Assembly (NCBI GenBank): GCA_036494545.1 | Contig: DASXOB010000013.1 | Coordinates: 62,001-126,000, forward strand | Source: JAICXG01 sp036494545 | Lineage (GTDB): Bacteria > Verrucomicrobiota > Verrucomicrobiia > Chthoniobacterales > UBA10450 | Direction of reading: 5' to 3' | DNA length: 64,000 nt | Part shown: positions 39,647-48,597 of the stretch, one piece after another | Numbering within the stretch: the first letter of the stretch is position 1 | Layout of the letters: each line of letters starts with the position of its first letter | Notes under the pieces: generated by a model | The model's input: only the letters and a program-made list of their open reading frames with translations | What the model was told of the DNA's origin: nothing | Databases searched by the model: none | Position numbers and translations under genes: made by a program

Positions 39647-40375
39647 ATGTCAGGAGAGGCCTCGGATGATCCGGAACGCGGTTCTGCGTTCCAGCCCAAC
39701 GCGCAACCCTCACCGCCGCCTGACGATTCGATCGCCGCAGAACTGCGCGGATTCGGGCCGCTCGGACTTCTCGCGATTCTCGTCATCGTCCTGACCTCCG
39801 TCTTTAAACCTCTCGGCGGCCTTCTGGTACTTTTGTGGGCCTGGCGATCGCATACGCCATGGCGCGACATCGGCTATGTGCGACCAAGGAGCTGGCTTGG
39901 AACTCTGGCCGTCGGCGTCATTTTCGGCTGCGTGTTCAAACTCCTGATGAAAGCGATCGTGATGCCGCTGATGGGCGCGCCCGAAATCAATTCCGCCTAC
40001 CATTACGTGATAGGAAACCGGGCCGCGCTCCCCGGAATAATCTTCACCATGATCGTCGGCGCGGGCTTCGGAGAAGAGACCATTTTCCGAGGGTTCCTCT
40101 TCGAACGTCTCGGCAAACTTTTTGGAACCGGGGTCGGCGCAAAAGCATTAATCGTCGTGCTCACTTCCGTGGTGTTTGCCCTGGGCCATTACGCCAACCT
40201 GGGGCTTCCGGGCGTCGAACAGGCGATGATCACGGGTGCCGTCTTCGGGACTATCTTCGCCGTCACGGGCCGGATCTGGATCGTGATGTGCGCCCATGCC
40301 GCGTTCGACCTGGCGGCGATCGCAATCATCTATTGGAATCTCGAAACCGCTGTAGCGCACCTCGTGTTTAAATAG
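39647..40375 (+). CDS. CPBP-family intramembrane metalloprotease
   Basis: From ATG 39647 the protein is 242 residues, with a hydrophilic Pro-rich N-terminus and about seven hydrophobic segments. The CPBP (CAAX protease/bacteriocin-processing, Abi) motifs are present: GEETIFRGFLFERL (motif 1, Glu-Glu-x3-Arg), ALGHY (motif 2 His) and CAHAAFD (motif 3 His). These are glutamate-type membrane proteases; bacterial members process peptides or protect against bacteriocins, but no peptide gene is adjacent. A TTG four codons earlier (39635) is a possible start. A hairpin follows the stop. Confidence 0.9.
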   Translation: MSGEASDDPERGSAFQPNAQPSPPPDDSIAAELRGFGPLGLLAILVIVLTSVFKPLGGLLVLLWAWRSHTPWRDIGYVRPRSWLGTLAVGVIFGCVFKLLMKAIVMPLMGAPEINSAYHYVIGNRAALPGIIFTMIVGAGFGEETIFRGFLFERLGKLFGTGVGAKALIVVLTSVVFALGHYANLGLPGVEQAMITGAVFGTIFAVTGRIWIVMCAHAAFDLAAIAIIYWNLETAVAHLVFK

Positions 40376-40380
40376 TCGCG

Positions 40381-40397
40381 GGGTTGTCTACCAACCC
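40381..40397. terminator. Small hairpin between converging genes
   Basis: A 6-bp stem (40381-40386 with 40392-40397) and a 5-nt loop lie 5 bp after the CPBP gene stop and about 90 bp from the opposing hydrolase stop. It could be a weak bidirectional terminator; no strong T-tract is seen. Confidence 0.3.
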
Positions 40398-40485
40398 TTC
40401 CACCCCTTCGATCATAAGCCGTGCTCTCGGTAAAAGAATACCCTAACCAAGCGCTACAACGACGGCTTCCCAGCGTGAAGTCCAC

Positions 40486-41475
40486 CTAGGCGCAGCCCGG
40501 TGCCAGCAAGCCACGCGCTGATAACCACGCTACCGCCGCCGGAATCATGCCGTAGCCGAAATGTCCTTGCGACATGGTGACTAACTCGGAGCCCGGCCAT
40601 GTCTCGCGCAATGCAGCAAGATCGCTGGACCGCACGATACGATCAAAGGCCCCGCCGATGATGACCGTTCGTTCCGCAACATCGCCTGCCGGCAACGCCC
40701 GAAGCGGGGATGAAAGGTGTGCGTGACGATCCACTAGCGCGCGTTCCAATCCGGCCCGCGCAAGCTGTCGGCGGATCGTCCAACTCGTCGGGCCCTCATA
40801 CAATGCATGGCCGATATTCACCAGCGGAGCGAGCAGCGCGAGAAAGCGCAGATCCGGCTCCAGTGAAGCGAGCAGCGCGGCCACCCATCCACCGTAGCTT
40901 GTTCCCAGCAACCCAAACTCACGACCACCTTCCGCCCGCAGCCACGCCAGGAGTTGCCGAATCTCGACGACCGCCTGCCGCACGGTGTCACCCGTAAGAA
41001 TGAGATCGGCGGTGCAGCATAGCTCGCCATTCAGATGTCTGTGCGGACGCCGCGAATAATGAAAAGGGAGATGCACAAAGGCTGCATTCAAGCCGAGCGC
41101 GTTGAAGCGTTGCGCCCAGCGTCGGTAACCGACATCCGAGGCTGACATTAGGGAGTGCAACATGATGACTGTCGGGGCCTCCGGCTTTACTCGATAAAGG
41201 ATGACGCGCGCCCGTCCATTCACGGGAAACTCAGCGACTGACATGGCCGGACTCGACCAACCGATGGTCTCTGGTACTTCCGCGCGGAAATCCTCCATCA
41301 GGGCCGGGAGCGCAAAATGCTGGGCACGCGTTTGTCGCTCGCAGGCGGAGACATACTCTTCGACCGCGTCGCGGGTCGAGACGCGTCGCGCGTGGCGGCG
41401 GTGCAGTAATGCCATGGTGCCACAAAGCAGTTGATCCACCGTCAGCCCAAAACCACGATGCAGGAGCGATCTCAT
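40486..41475 (-). CDS. Alpha/beta hydrolase
   Basis: This 329-residue protein has the nucleophile elbow GTSYGGW, an oxyanion-region strand TVIMLHSLMS, and a late Asp (GGAFDRIV) and His (SQGHFGYG) in the expected order for a Ser-Asp-His triad. It resembles the large alpha/beta hydrolase group related to DUF2048-type proteins. It follows the PlsC-type acyltransferase by only 5 bp, so the pair is probably one operon. I infer a role in lipid or ester turnover, but the substrate is unknown. Confidence 0.85.
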   Translation of the reverse strand: MRSLLHRGFGLTVDQLLCGTMALLHRRHARRVSTRDAVEEYVSACERQTRAQHFALPALMEDFRAEVPETIGWSSPAMSVAEFPVNGRARVILYRVKPEAPTVIMLHSLMSASDVGYRRWAQRFNALGLNAAFVHLPFHYSRRPHRHLNGELCCTADLILTGDTVRQAVVEIRQLLAWLRAEGGREFGLLGTSYGGWVAALLASLEPDLRFLALLAPLVNIGHALYEGPTSWTIRRQLARAGLERALVDRHAHLSSPLRALPAGDVAERTVIIGGAFDRIVRSSDLAALRETWPGSELVTMSQGHFGYGMIPAAVAWLSARGLLAPGCA

Positions 41476-41480
41476 TTCCT

Positions 41481-42185
41481 TTATTCGTTAGGCATCGCTT
41501 CTGCGTCCCGCCCTTTGCGTCGCTGCGGCGTAGCAGGTAAATCCTGAGGACCGAGATTGAAATGCGCGGTCGCCGCCGCATATAACTCCCGCAAGGCACC
41601 GGCCAGGTGCACGTTCGCCTGAGCGCTGTTTGTTCCCGCCACAGAAAACGGTGGGCCGACGGTCACCCAGACTTGAATGCGTGGCGGGCCGGGCCGCCAG
41701 CTGCGGGTGGCGTAAAGACGATCCGTGCCCAGAATCACGCAGGGAATGATCCGAGCGCCAGTCAACCGAGCGAGCGCCGTCGCGCCACTCTTGGGTGCGG
41801 CGCCTTCAAGGATGGAAGTAACACCCGCGCGAATGCCGCCTTCGGGAAACACTCCCACCATCCGTCCAGCGCGCAGCCGCTCCACCCCGAGGCGCAATGC
41901 GCGACGGTCCGGCCGCGAACGGTCTACCGGGAAGGTATTGACCGCACGAAGCCAGGTCGCTGCCAGCCGGTTGTCGTAGAATTCCTCGGTCGTCATCCAG
42001 TCAATCATCCGGTCGAAGGCGATCGAGAGGAAGAGCGGATCGAAATGCGAAATGTGATTGGCTACCAGCACCGCCGCACCGGCCGGTTCAACGGCGCCAT
42101 GAGTGCGCCAGACTTGCAGACGGACGAACGGATATAAGAACGTGCGCGCAAGGGTCCGGGAAGCAAGGTAACAGTAACTCTTCAC
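41481..42185 (-). CDS. PlsC-type 1-acylglycerol-3-phosphate acyltransferase
   Basis: This 234-residue protein has the acyltransferase motifs NHISHFD (catalytic His and Asp), an FPVDRSRPD segment and FPEGGIR (substrate binding). IIPCVILGTDRL gives the fourth block. PlsC-family enzymes put the second acyl chain on lysophosphatidate or acylate related lipids at the membrane. The start is GTG at 42185. The C-terminus ends MPNE, where a TCGTTAGG copy overlaps the final codons. It lies 5 bp upstream of the alpha/beta hydrolase. Confidence 0.88.
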   Translation of the reverse strand: MKSYCYLASRTLARTFLYPFVRLQVWRTHGAVEPAGAAVLVANHISHFDPLFLSIAFDRMIDWMTTEEFYDNRLAATWLRAVNTFPVDRSRPDRRALRLGVERLRAGRMVGVFPEGGIRAGVTSILEGAAPKSGATALARLTGARIIPCVILGTDRLYATRSWRPGPPRIQVWVTVGPPFSVAGTNSAQANVHLAGALRELYAAATAHFNLGPQDLPATPQRRKGRDAEAMPNE

Positions 42186-42235
42186 CGTTCACTCATAGCC
42201 AAAGCAGGGGCGACCCTACAGAAATTGGTAGTGGC

Positions 42236-42541
42236 TCAGTTTGAATCGCTGTAATAATCGCCAGCGTCAAACCTCGCCTGTAGAAGCTTGTTCATATGGT
42301 CGCAATGGTCGGCGAGCATCGTGTATCCTTGTTTCCGCACCTCGTGTCCAATCAAACCCCAGAAAGTGATAAGCTCGATGTGCATCATTCTGGGTAGCCG
42401 CGTATCGAGTAAAAGTTTATACGCTTTCTCCAATTGAACGTCGGCAATCTCAATTTTTCCGTTTGTGAGAGCAGAACCTGCGAGGTTCATCGCCTTGCGG
42501 ATTCTCGCTGTATTAGCACCGTCGCGAAACGCCTTAAACAT
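42236..42541 (-). CDS. Small helical hypothetical protein
   Basis: This 101-residue protein without signal or membrane segments is predicted to be mostly helical, with MNLAGSALTNGKIEIADVQLEKAYKLLLD followed by a second helical half. The pattern suggests a helical-hairpin repeat (TPR-like), but no named family is recognised. It is on the same strand as plsC, 50 bp upstream of it. Confidence 0.5.
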   Translation of the reverse strand: MFKAFRDGANTARIRKAMNLAGSALTNGKIEIADVQLEKAYKLLLDTRLPRMMHIELITFWGLIGHEVRKQGYTMLADHCDHMNKLLQARFDAGDYYSDSN

Positions 42542-42793
42542 CGCCGTTAGGCGAGATTAGCAACACGAATTGCTTTCCAACAAGGCGATAATTTCCTCGA
42601 TTGGAAGTCTTTGCCGCGCCCGAGTTCTACACGAAACCGCGCGCCGACTAATCGAGTTACAAACTCAATTGAAAATGGCGCGGGACAAAGTCGCGCGCTT
42701 CTACGCGCGGTGGCACGAACTCGAGCTTCTACAACACCCAATCTCCATAGACGCGATCGTTCTTCCTAACGCTTTAATTAGAAACACTAACTC

Positions 42794-43265
42794 CTAGCCA
42801 TCCGTACTAGCGGCGCGTTCTAGCTCCGCCAGGTCCAGCTTTTCCATCTGCCAAACCTTGGCCGTCACCCGCTTCACTTTTGCGGGATCATCGCCGTTCA
42901 ACCAATCCCAGATTTGGCTCGGCACGATCTGCCACGGCATCCCGAACTTGTCCCGGAGCCATCCGCAGACGTTTGGCTCGCCCCCATCCGCGGCCAGCTT
43001 CTCCCAGAAGTAATCGATCTCCTCCTGCGAGTCGCAGTTCACCACCAGCGAGACCGCATTGGTAAAGGGAAAGCCCGGCCCCCCATTCAAGGCCACGAAC
43101 TGCTGGCCCTTCAGCTCAAAGGCGATCGTCATCACCGTCCCGGCCGGGCTTGGCGCCCCCCCGGATAACGCGTCGTGGTATGAAATTGCCCGTCTTTGGA
43201 GACCGAAAGATAAAACCTGACAGTCTCCCCTGCCTGCGTGCCGAACCAAAGAAACGGCCGTGATT
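42794..43265 (-). pseudogene. PhnB-like VOC-family gene with a reading-frame disruption
   Basis: The C-terminal 110 residues are typical of PhnB-type glyoxalase/bleomycin-fold proteins: AGTVMTIAFELKGQQFVALNGGPGFPFTNAVSLVVNC, then DKFGMPWQIVPSQ and WQMEKLDLAELERA. The expected N-terminal half (PFLWFGTQAGETVRFYLS and a TTTRYPGG segment) is encoded in a different frame of the same strand. The frames meet at a run of seven C on the plus strand (43156-43162); one more base there would join them. The 5' end may carry a second shift, because a KKIT start segment (43241-43255 region) is again in the first frame. This is a true pseudogene or a sequencing error. Confidence 0.65.
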
Positions 43266-43616
43266 TTCTTCCACCGGCGACCTTGGTGCCGAGCTCCGGA
43301 TCATACAACGTTTTTCGCGGTGGCCCGCTCTTGGATCTGCCGAATTATGCGCGCATCGTGATCGGCAAATGCGCTGCGCTTCGTATTCATCGCAACATTC
43401 CTCGCAAGGCGCGTCATCTGGCGAGTAGCCGATGCGCATATAAGTCGCCGTGTTCGTCCACGACTCCTGCCGCACGCGCAAGCCATCGAGAATTTGTCAA
43501 TCGTGATCTGAAATTGTTTGCCCATAACAGGCATCAATTCCTGGCCAGGGCTTCGGAGGACGACAAGAGTATTTTCGTGGCTTGCCCAACCGATCTAACC
43601 ATGAAAAGATCGCGCG
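43266..43616. other. Gap between the PhnB remnant and the defence island
   Basis: These 351 bases have several overlapping short frames on both strands and no supported gene. The minus-strand frames read into the PhnB remnant and may be a further decayed reading frame. Part of the region must promote the plus-strand DUF3883 gene at 43617. Confidence 0.4.
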
Positions 43617-44465
43617 ATGGCTGACTGGTCGCGCATCGAAGTTGAAGCTGCGGTCGCCGACTACCTCGCGATGCTGGCTTTAGAACTTCGAGGTGAGCCT
43701 TACAATAAGGCGGAACATAACCGGAATCTGACCCTGTTGCTGAAGGGACGAACGCGGGGATCGGTTGAGAGGAAGCATCAAAACATCAGCGCCATCATGA
43801 TCGAGTTAGGATTTCCCTACATCGAAGGATACAAACCACTCGGTAATTATCAGGATTTGCTCAGGGAACTCTTGGAGGAACGGCTACAATCCGAAAAGGC
43901 GCTTGAGCACGAAGTAGAGTCTGCAGTCACTAGCCCGCCGCCTCCTGCCTACCTGCCCTCGGATATTCTTAAGATCGCCGTGCCGGTTCCAACTCCCGAC
44001 CAAGACACGCAGTCGCGCGTTTACGAGCCCGGCCGTCGTCCGACGCGATTGCCGAAAAGGAATTACCTTGAGCTGGAGGCGCGCAACGGTGCATTGGGGT
44101 TGGCCGGGGAACAAATGGTCTTGAAGTACGAACAGGAGCGCCTGTCGCGGTCCGGCCAATCGAAACTGGCGGGAAAGATCGTTCACATCTCGGCGACGGA
44201 GAGCGATGGCTTAGGCTTCGATATCCTTTCGTATGAGACCGACGGGCGTGATCGACTGATAGAGGTTAAGACGACACGCTTCGGGTCTCTCACGCCCTTT
44301 TTCGCGTCGCACAACGAGGTCGAGACATCTGCGCGACGACAGGACGAGTATCGGCTTTATCGGCTCTACAAATTCTCAGAGCATCCGAAGCTCTTCGTAC
44401 TACCGGGTTCGTTACGTCGTTCGTGTCATCTCAATCCGGTTAGTTATTCCGCTCGAGTTGCCTAG
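43617..44465 (+). CDS. DUF3883-domain protein (defence island)
   Basis: This 282-residue protein has an N-terminal helical domain (about 1-90). Its C-terminal DUF3883 domain (about 150-260) reads LAGEQMVLKYEQERL, then SDGLGFDILSYETDGRDRLIEVKTTRFG. The GxxGFD...IEVKTT arrangement resembles a restriction-endonuclease-like core, with acidic residues and Lys as possible active site. DUF3883 domains are common in restriction and other DNA-directed defence systems. The vsr-like gene follows 4 bp after the stop, so the two are one transcript. Whether this protein cuts DNA is an inference. Confidence 0.82.
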   Translation: MADWSRIEVEAAVADYLAMLALELRGEPYNKAEHNRNLTLLLKGRTRGSVERKHQNISAIMIELGFPYIEGYKPLGNYQDLLRELLEERLQSEKALEHEVESAVTSPPPPAYLPSDILKIAVPVPTPDQDTQSRVYEPGRRPTRLPKRNYLELEARNGALGLAGEQMVLKYEQERLSRSGQSKLAGKIVHISATESDGLGFDILSYETDGRDRLIEVKTTRFGSLTPFFASHNEVETSARRQDEYRLYRLYKFSEHPKLFVLPGSLRRSCHLNPVSYSARVA

Positions 44466-44469
44466 CAAC

Positions 44470-44982
44470 ATGCCCGATTTCTTCTCGCCTCAGCAACGCT
44501 CAGAACTCATGTCCCGAGTTCGAGGAAAGGGTAATGTCTCCACGGAAAAAAAGGTCGTCGAAATTCTTCGGCAGGCAGGAATCACGGGATGGCGACGCCA
44601 CCTTTCCTTGCCGGGCCGCCCCGATTTCACGTTTCCAAAACAGCGAGTCTGCATTTTTGTTCACGGCTGCTTTTGGCATAACTGTCCTCGCTGCGCGAAG
44701 AGATCCAAAACCCGGCCCGATTACTGGTCTAACAAGATCGAAACGAATAAATCAAGGGACAGACGTTCCGCTCGAGAGCTACGCCGTCGCGGATATAAAG
44801 TCTTCGTTGTTTGGGAATGCACATTACGGCGAAAAAATCCAATCCACGCAGCTAGGCGACTAGTTAGGCTGTTAGGGACCACAGGCGTTCATGGGGATAC
44901 CAAACCACATCCGCAGCTTCGATCTAACACGAGTCAGTTAGACCGCGACTCGGACGAACTGCGGATATTCGCGGTGATATAA
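44470..44982 (+). CDS. vsr: Very-short-patch-repair-type (Vsr) endonuclease
   Basis: From ATG 44470 the protein is 170 residues. The Vsr family pattern is clear: MSRVRGKGNVSTEKKV, RHLSLPGRPDFTFPKQRVCIFVHGCFWHNCPRCAKRSKTRPDYW (catalytic Asp, zinc-site His/Cys and active-site His), and GYKVFVVWECTLR. Vsr nicks T:G mismatches made by deamination of 5-methylcytosine. It fits here because the facing arm encodes a cytosine-5 methyltransferase. In some defence loci Vsr-like proteins instead act as restriction nucleases. Its last 45 bp overlap the opposing gene. Confidence 0.9.
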   Translation: MPDFFSPQQRSELMSRVRGKGNVSTEKKVVEILRQAGITGWRRHLSLPGRPDFTFPKQRVCIFVHGCFWHNCPRCAKRSKTRPDYWSNKIETNKSRDRRSARELRRRGYKVFVVWECTLRRKNPIHAARRLVRLLGTTGVHGDTKPHPQLRSNTSQLDRDSDELRIFAVI

Positions 44983-45927
44983 TGCGTATTGGGTAAGCTG
45001 TCGCTTACTCCCCGAATCGGTGCGGTCAATTCTGTAACCGAGGGCCGGTTCCAATTCGTCTCCAGCAATCTTGCCGTTCGCGACTGGGAGATGTTCTTCT
45101 AGATGAAGACGCTCTTTTACACTAAGCGCCGGCACGTTGATCTCGACGGGCTCAGACCAATCAAAGCCCGAAAATCGCACATGTTTGAGAGTTTCACGAA
45201 CCGTCTTCATAGATGTTCGGAGACAGACCACGCCTGTGACGCTGACCATTTGCGTTTGGTCGTTATAGCGCGCCGACTGAACGGGCAGAAAGTCTCGATC
45301 ACTGCCGGCAAAATCGAGCGCCGTGGAGGCCGCACGCCGTACCATTTGTTGAACCATTCGGGCGAAATCCTTCAAACTTGAGAAAGCTCCGGCCGCCGGG
45401 TGAGGTAAAACCTTCTGGAACTCGTCCTCGAATGATTTCTCCATTTGACCTTGGATAGCTAAAACATCCGTCTCGGCCACACGGCGTCTTAGACTACTTA
45501 GCTCCAATTCGGGTTGTGCACGTAGAGTAATTTTGACCACTGTGCCACCGGGCACCGCCTTAAGCACGGTCTGAAACTCCTCAAGGAGCGGATATTTAAG
45601 CCCTGTGTAGTCTAACCAGAAGACGTCGTGCTCTCCCGGTTCATAATCAGATGAAAGAAAGTCACCGAGACTCTTTTTCAGGAGCGTTAGCCGGCTACTG
45701 AATTGATGGAACACCTGGCGTCGATACGTGTGTAACTCCTCCTCTAACGAAAAGAGTCGCGTCAGGGGAAAGAAGTGATCCATAACTCGCAGGTCTTCTA
45801 AGAAGGGGCCGGCGAGCGAGAAGTAGGAAAATTCTTTACGATCGGCCCCGAGCGCGCGGAGAATATCTACCAGCAACACGCGATCAACTGCCTTATTGAT
45901 GCGCAAATGATAAGGAGGGTGCTTCAT
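44938..45927 (-). CDS. Unknown protein partner of the GHKL ATPase (defence island)
   Basis: From ATG 45927 the protein is 329 residues (KHPPYHLRINKAVDRVLLVD). A TTG at 45993 inside the ATPase gene is a longer alternative. The middle has a conserved-looking block, FLEDLRVMDHFFP, LFSLEEELHTYRRQVF and HDVFWLDYTGLKYPLLEEF. This order of strand-forming segments resembles a Rossmann-type, perhaps methyltransferase-like, fold, but no clear SAM-binding glycine motif is seen. It follows the ATPase by about 20 bp and ends tail-to-tail inside vsr. I infer a role in the same defence system; the activity is unknown. Confidence 0.7.
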   Translation of the reverse strand: MKHPPYHLRINKAVDRVLLVDILRALGADRKEFSYFSLAGPFLEDLRVMDHFFPLTRLFSLEEELHTYRRQVFHQFSSRLTLLKKSLGDFLSSDYEPGEHDVFWLDYTGLKYPLLEEFQTVLKAVPGGTVVKITLRAQPELELSSLRRRVAETDVLAIQGQMEKSFEDEFQKVLPHPAAGAFSSLKDFARMVQQMVRRAASTALDFAGSDRDFLPVQSARYNDQTQMVSVTGVVCLRTSMKTVRETLKHVRFSGFDWSEPVEINVPALSVKERLHLEEHLPVANGKIAGDELEPALGYRIDRTDSGSKRQLTQYALYHREYPQFVRVAV

Positions 45928-45946
45928 CTCCTGCTCGCTTGACCTG

Positions 45947-47386
45947 CTAGCGTCGTCGTTTGCCGTTGCAATGGTGTGCGTATGCAAAGTCAAAGGTCAA
46001 CTCACCTAAAAGGCGGCGCTGCTCTCTGTCACTAAGTGAATCCGCATCAGGGACAATTTTGTCTGTTAGGTCCGCCACTCGAACCTTATCGCGATAGTAG
46101 GAGATGCGGACATCCGGCGAATCATCCACTGGACGCGGCAATCGAGGCTTGTACTGCTCGCCCTCGAAACCAACTCGCACCTTGGAGAATTTCAGTTCAG
46201 CCGCTTGCCGCTTTAGATTGCCGAATGTTACTGCAGGAACTGGGTCGACCTGCGCCTTCGCCTCATCCTCGCGTGTTTTCCACCTATTGGTATAGTCGAT
46301 GAAGATACGTAAGCCGTCTCGCATTCGGTCGAGCACGTTCTGATATAGTGGCGAGCTAAATTCGAGTCCGCGCTTTGTCGTTGTGGTGGGCAGCGAACGA
46401 GGATCGCCTCGAAACTCGACGACACCGGAGATCGCGATGAACTGATTGTGGTAACGCGGTAGTTTTGCAGTTCCCCAGCCCGTCAGTTCATCACGGTTGC
46501 AATACAGCACGACACGGTCGTTACAAATGACTGTCCAGCCTGCGTAATCACTCGAGAACTGAATCTCCGTTTGCTCTTCCAATGTCCGTTCAACGTCGGG
46601 TATAGGCTCGCGTAGTCCGATCGCCAAAAAGACACTTACTCCCTTAGCCTTGGTGCGAAAAACATAAGGTCGGATCTCTGGTCCTTCGCTGTCACTCGTT
46701 GCGAATCTAAGTGAAATTGGCTTGGGCTCTGCGTCAGTGCCGTTAACTTGAACCCGCAGGCCTTTATGAATGATGACTGAGTAATGGCTCTGAATCTTGT
46801 CGAGTAGATCGTCCTCGAAGGCCTCAGCAGAAAAGCGATCGCGAACCTTTTTGTCGAGCCGTTTGATCGAGATATGGGTTCCGTCCTCAGTCATCTTCTT
46901 TTTGGTTGCTTTGACGTCGAGTTCCCAGTCTTCTTCTTCATCCATCCAACCCTTGGGGATGACGACGGTGTAGTTATCGCTCTTATTTTGCGTCCATATC
47001 GTTGCCTCGCGTCCCATCTTAAAGATCGCACGCTTCATTCCAATACCGTAAACGCCGACTGTTAGGTGGGACTCCCCCGAAGCATCGTCCGCGGCGGCCT
47101 TCGGGCGACCCATTCTAAAAGCCTCGTCGCGCAACTCCCAAGGGATTCCGCCACAGTTGTCCTTAATGTCGAACGATTCAGCATTAAAGCTGATTTTTGC
47201 CCAAAACCCTTCGTACGGTTGTTCGTCATCTGAGGCTTCGTCTCCCAATTGTCGCAGTACACCGTCTACGCAGTTGTCTAGCAAGTCGAGGATCGCGTCC
47301 TCAAGTGCGATATCCCGTGTGAGCATGTCAACGAAGAACCTCTTTACCGGTCGCGCTGTGACTGATTTATACGTGTGACCGCTCAT
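45947..47386 (-). CDS. MutL/MORC-like GHKL ATPase (defence island)
   Basis: This 479-residue protein has a GHKL ATP-binding domain: the N-box EDAILDLLDNCVDG (about 28-41), DNCGGIPW (G1) and VGVYGIGMKRAIFKMGR (G2), followed by a transducer-like domain (about 200-330). Such MORC/MutL-like ATPases are described in bacterial restriction-modification loci beside DNA methyltransferases. ATP-driven dimerisation on DNA is thought to control the partner nuclease. The start overlaps the methyltransferase stop by 4 bp (ATGA), so the two are co-translated. No nuclease domain is seen in the C-terminal part. Confidence 0.88.
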   Translation of the reverse strand: MSGHTYKSVTARPVKRFFVDMLTRDIALEDAILDLLDNCVDGVLRQLGDEASDDEQPYEGFWAKISFNAESFDIKDNCGGIPWELRDEAFRMGRPKAAADDASGESHLTVGVYGIGMKRAIFKMGREATIWTQNKSDNYTVVIPKGWMDEEEDWELDVKATKKKMTEDGTHISIKRLDKKVRDRFSAEAFEDDLLDKIQSHYSVIIHKGLRVQVNGTDAEPKPISLRFATSDSEGPEIRPYVFRTKAKGVSVFLAIGLREPIPDVERTLEEQTEIQFSSDYAGWTVICNDRVVLYCNRDELTGWGTAKLPRYHNQFIAISGVVEFRGDPRSLPTTTTKRGLEFSSPLYQNVLDRMRDGLRIFIDYTNRWKTREDEAKAQVDPVPAVTFGNLKRQAAELKFSKVRVGFEGEQYKPRLPRPVDDSPDVRISYYRDKVRVADLTDKIVPDADSLSDREQRRLLGELTFDFAYAHHCNGKRRR

Positions 47387-48597
47387 AGTGACTGTAGCTC
47401 GCGAACTCGCGAATGAATAACATTTAATACTGCCTCTGCGACTAAGGGACTGATACTATTTCCAATCTGTCTAAAGCTATGCCACTTCGTGTGGGAAAAT
47501 TGAAACCAATCTGGAAATCCTTGAAGCCTCGCAGCCTCACGGGGGGTAATGACGCGATTTTCATCTGGATGAATTGGCCGGACCGCTTGAAAGCTACCGC
47601 GACTACTATCGGTGCCTGCTCGTAAGGTGGGACATAGTCCTTCCCAGCTTAAGCGTGGATAACGCGAGACCTTCTCAGTATGCCCGGCCTCTACGGCGGC
47701 AAATCGTTCTAAAACTTCTGGCTGATGACGAGTTCCTAGCCAACCCGAAATTTCCCGTTCCTCCGTGAATCTTCTAATTGCATCAGCATCTCCAGTAGAT
47801 CCTTCGCAATGTCGATTAATTAGCTGCAAGTATTCCGACTCCACCAGATCAATCGATCTCCAGCTGCTCTTTTCGCTTTGCCATGAAGGCAGGACGTGAG
47901 GTGACAGACCTGCGAGTGCGACTCGGACAGAAGCCGCTTTGCGTTCGCTTTTCGCGGTGAAATCGCTAACGCAAAGTTTCGATTTTAGCGAACTATGAGT
48001 CCCGATAAAGAAGACTCTGGTTCGACTGGTCGCCGCCCCGAAATCGCTCGCGCAGATTTTGAAAGGCTCTAACCAATTGTAATCCTCGCAAACGAGACGG
48101 AAGGATTCCTGGATAAGCTCGTCATACTTTTCGTCGAGAATCCCCGGGACGTTTTCCGCCACGAAAAACGACGGCTTCGTTTCCGAAACCAGCCTAAAAA
48201 AATGAAAGAAGAGCGAATTGCGTTTATCGTTCTTCCGGCGACCTCCCATTCTACTAAAGCCCTGGCACGGCGGTCCCCCGATAATCCCGCTCAATTTATC
48301 ATCACCCAGATTGGCAATCTTAAGCAAAGACTTGCCAGATAATTTGCGGATATCGAGTCGCCGGTGCTTCGTTTGTGGAAAATTTTTTCTATGGCTCCCG
48401 ATTGCGTGCTTATCCAGATCGATCACTGCCACCACGTCAAAACCGGCACGAATTGCGCCGAGACTGAAACCTCCCACGCCGGCGAATAGATCGACAACTT
48501 TGGGGCGATTACAGGTCTCCGAAAGACCTGCTTCTGGGCTCGATTTGGAACTATTCTTACCGTTTTTCTGCAACTGGCGCACTCCGACAGTATGCAT
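47383..48597 (-). CDS. DNA (cytosine-5)-methyltransferase (defence island)
   Basis: Motifs are in the C5 methyltransferase order: I DLFAGVGGFSLGA, IV GGPPCQGFS (catalytic Cys), VI ENVPG, VIII RTRVFFIG, then a variable target-recognition region of about 130 residues, IX ITPREAARLQGFPDWF and X RQIGNSISPLV. It methylates cytosine in a short site, which cannot be deduced. The likely start is ATG 48597 (405 residues); a 40-residue longer form from 48717 is possible but has a basic, unfamiliar N-terminus. It heads the minus-strand arm of the island and is translationally coupled to the GHKL ATPase. Confidence 0.95.
   Translation of the reverse strand: MHTVGVRQLQKNGKNSSKSSPEAGLSETCNRPKVVDLFAGVGGFSLGAIRAGFDVVAVIDLDKHAIGSHRKNFPQTKHRRLDIRKLSGKSLLKIANLGDDKLSGIIGGPPCQGFSRMGGRRKNDKRNSLFFHFFRLVSETKPSFFVAENVPGILDEKYDELIQESFRLVCEDYNWLEPFKICASDFGAATSRTRVFFIGTHSSLKSKLCVSDFTAKSERKAASVRVALAGLSPHVLPSWQSEKSSWRSIDLVESEYLQLINRHCEGSTGDADAIRRFTEEREISGWLGTRHQPEVLERFAAVEAGHTEKVSRYPRLSWEGLCPTLRAGTDSSRGSFQAVRPIHPDENRVITPREAARLQGFPDWFQFSHTKWHSFRQIGNSISPLVAEAVLNVIHSRVRELQSL

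Noticed and set aside
42547..42797. Two opposing short frames between the helical hypothetical gene and the PhnB remnant
   Set aside because: They overlap on opposite strands, and neither shows a family pattern or good start.
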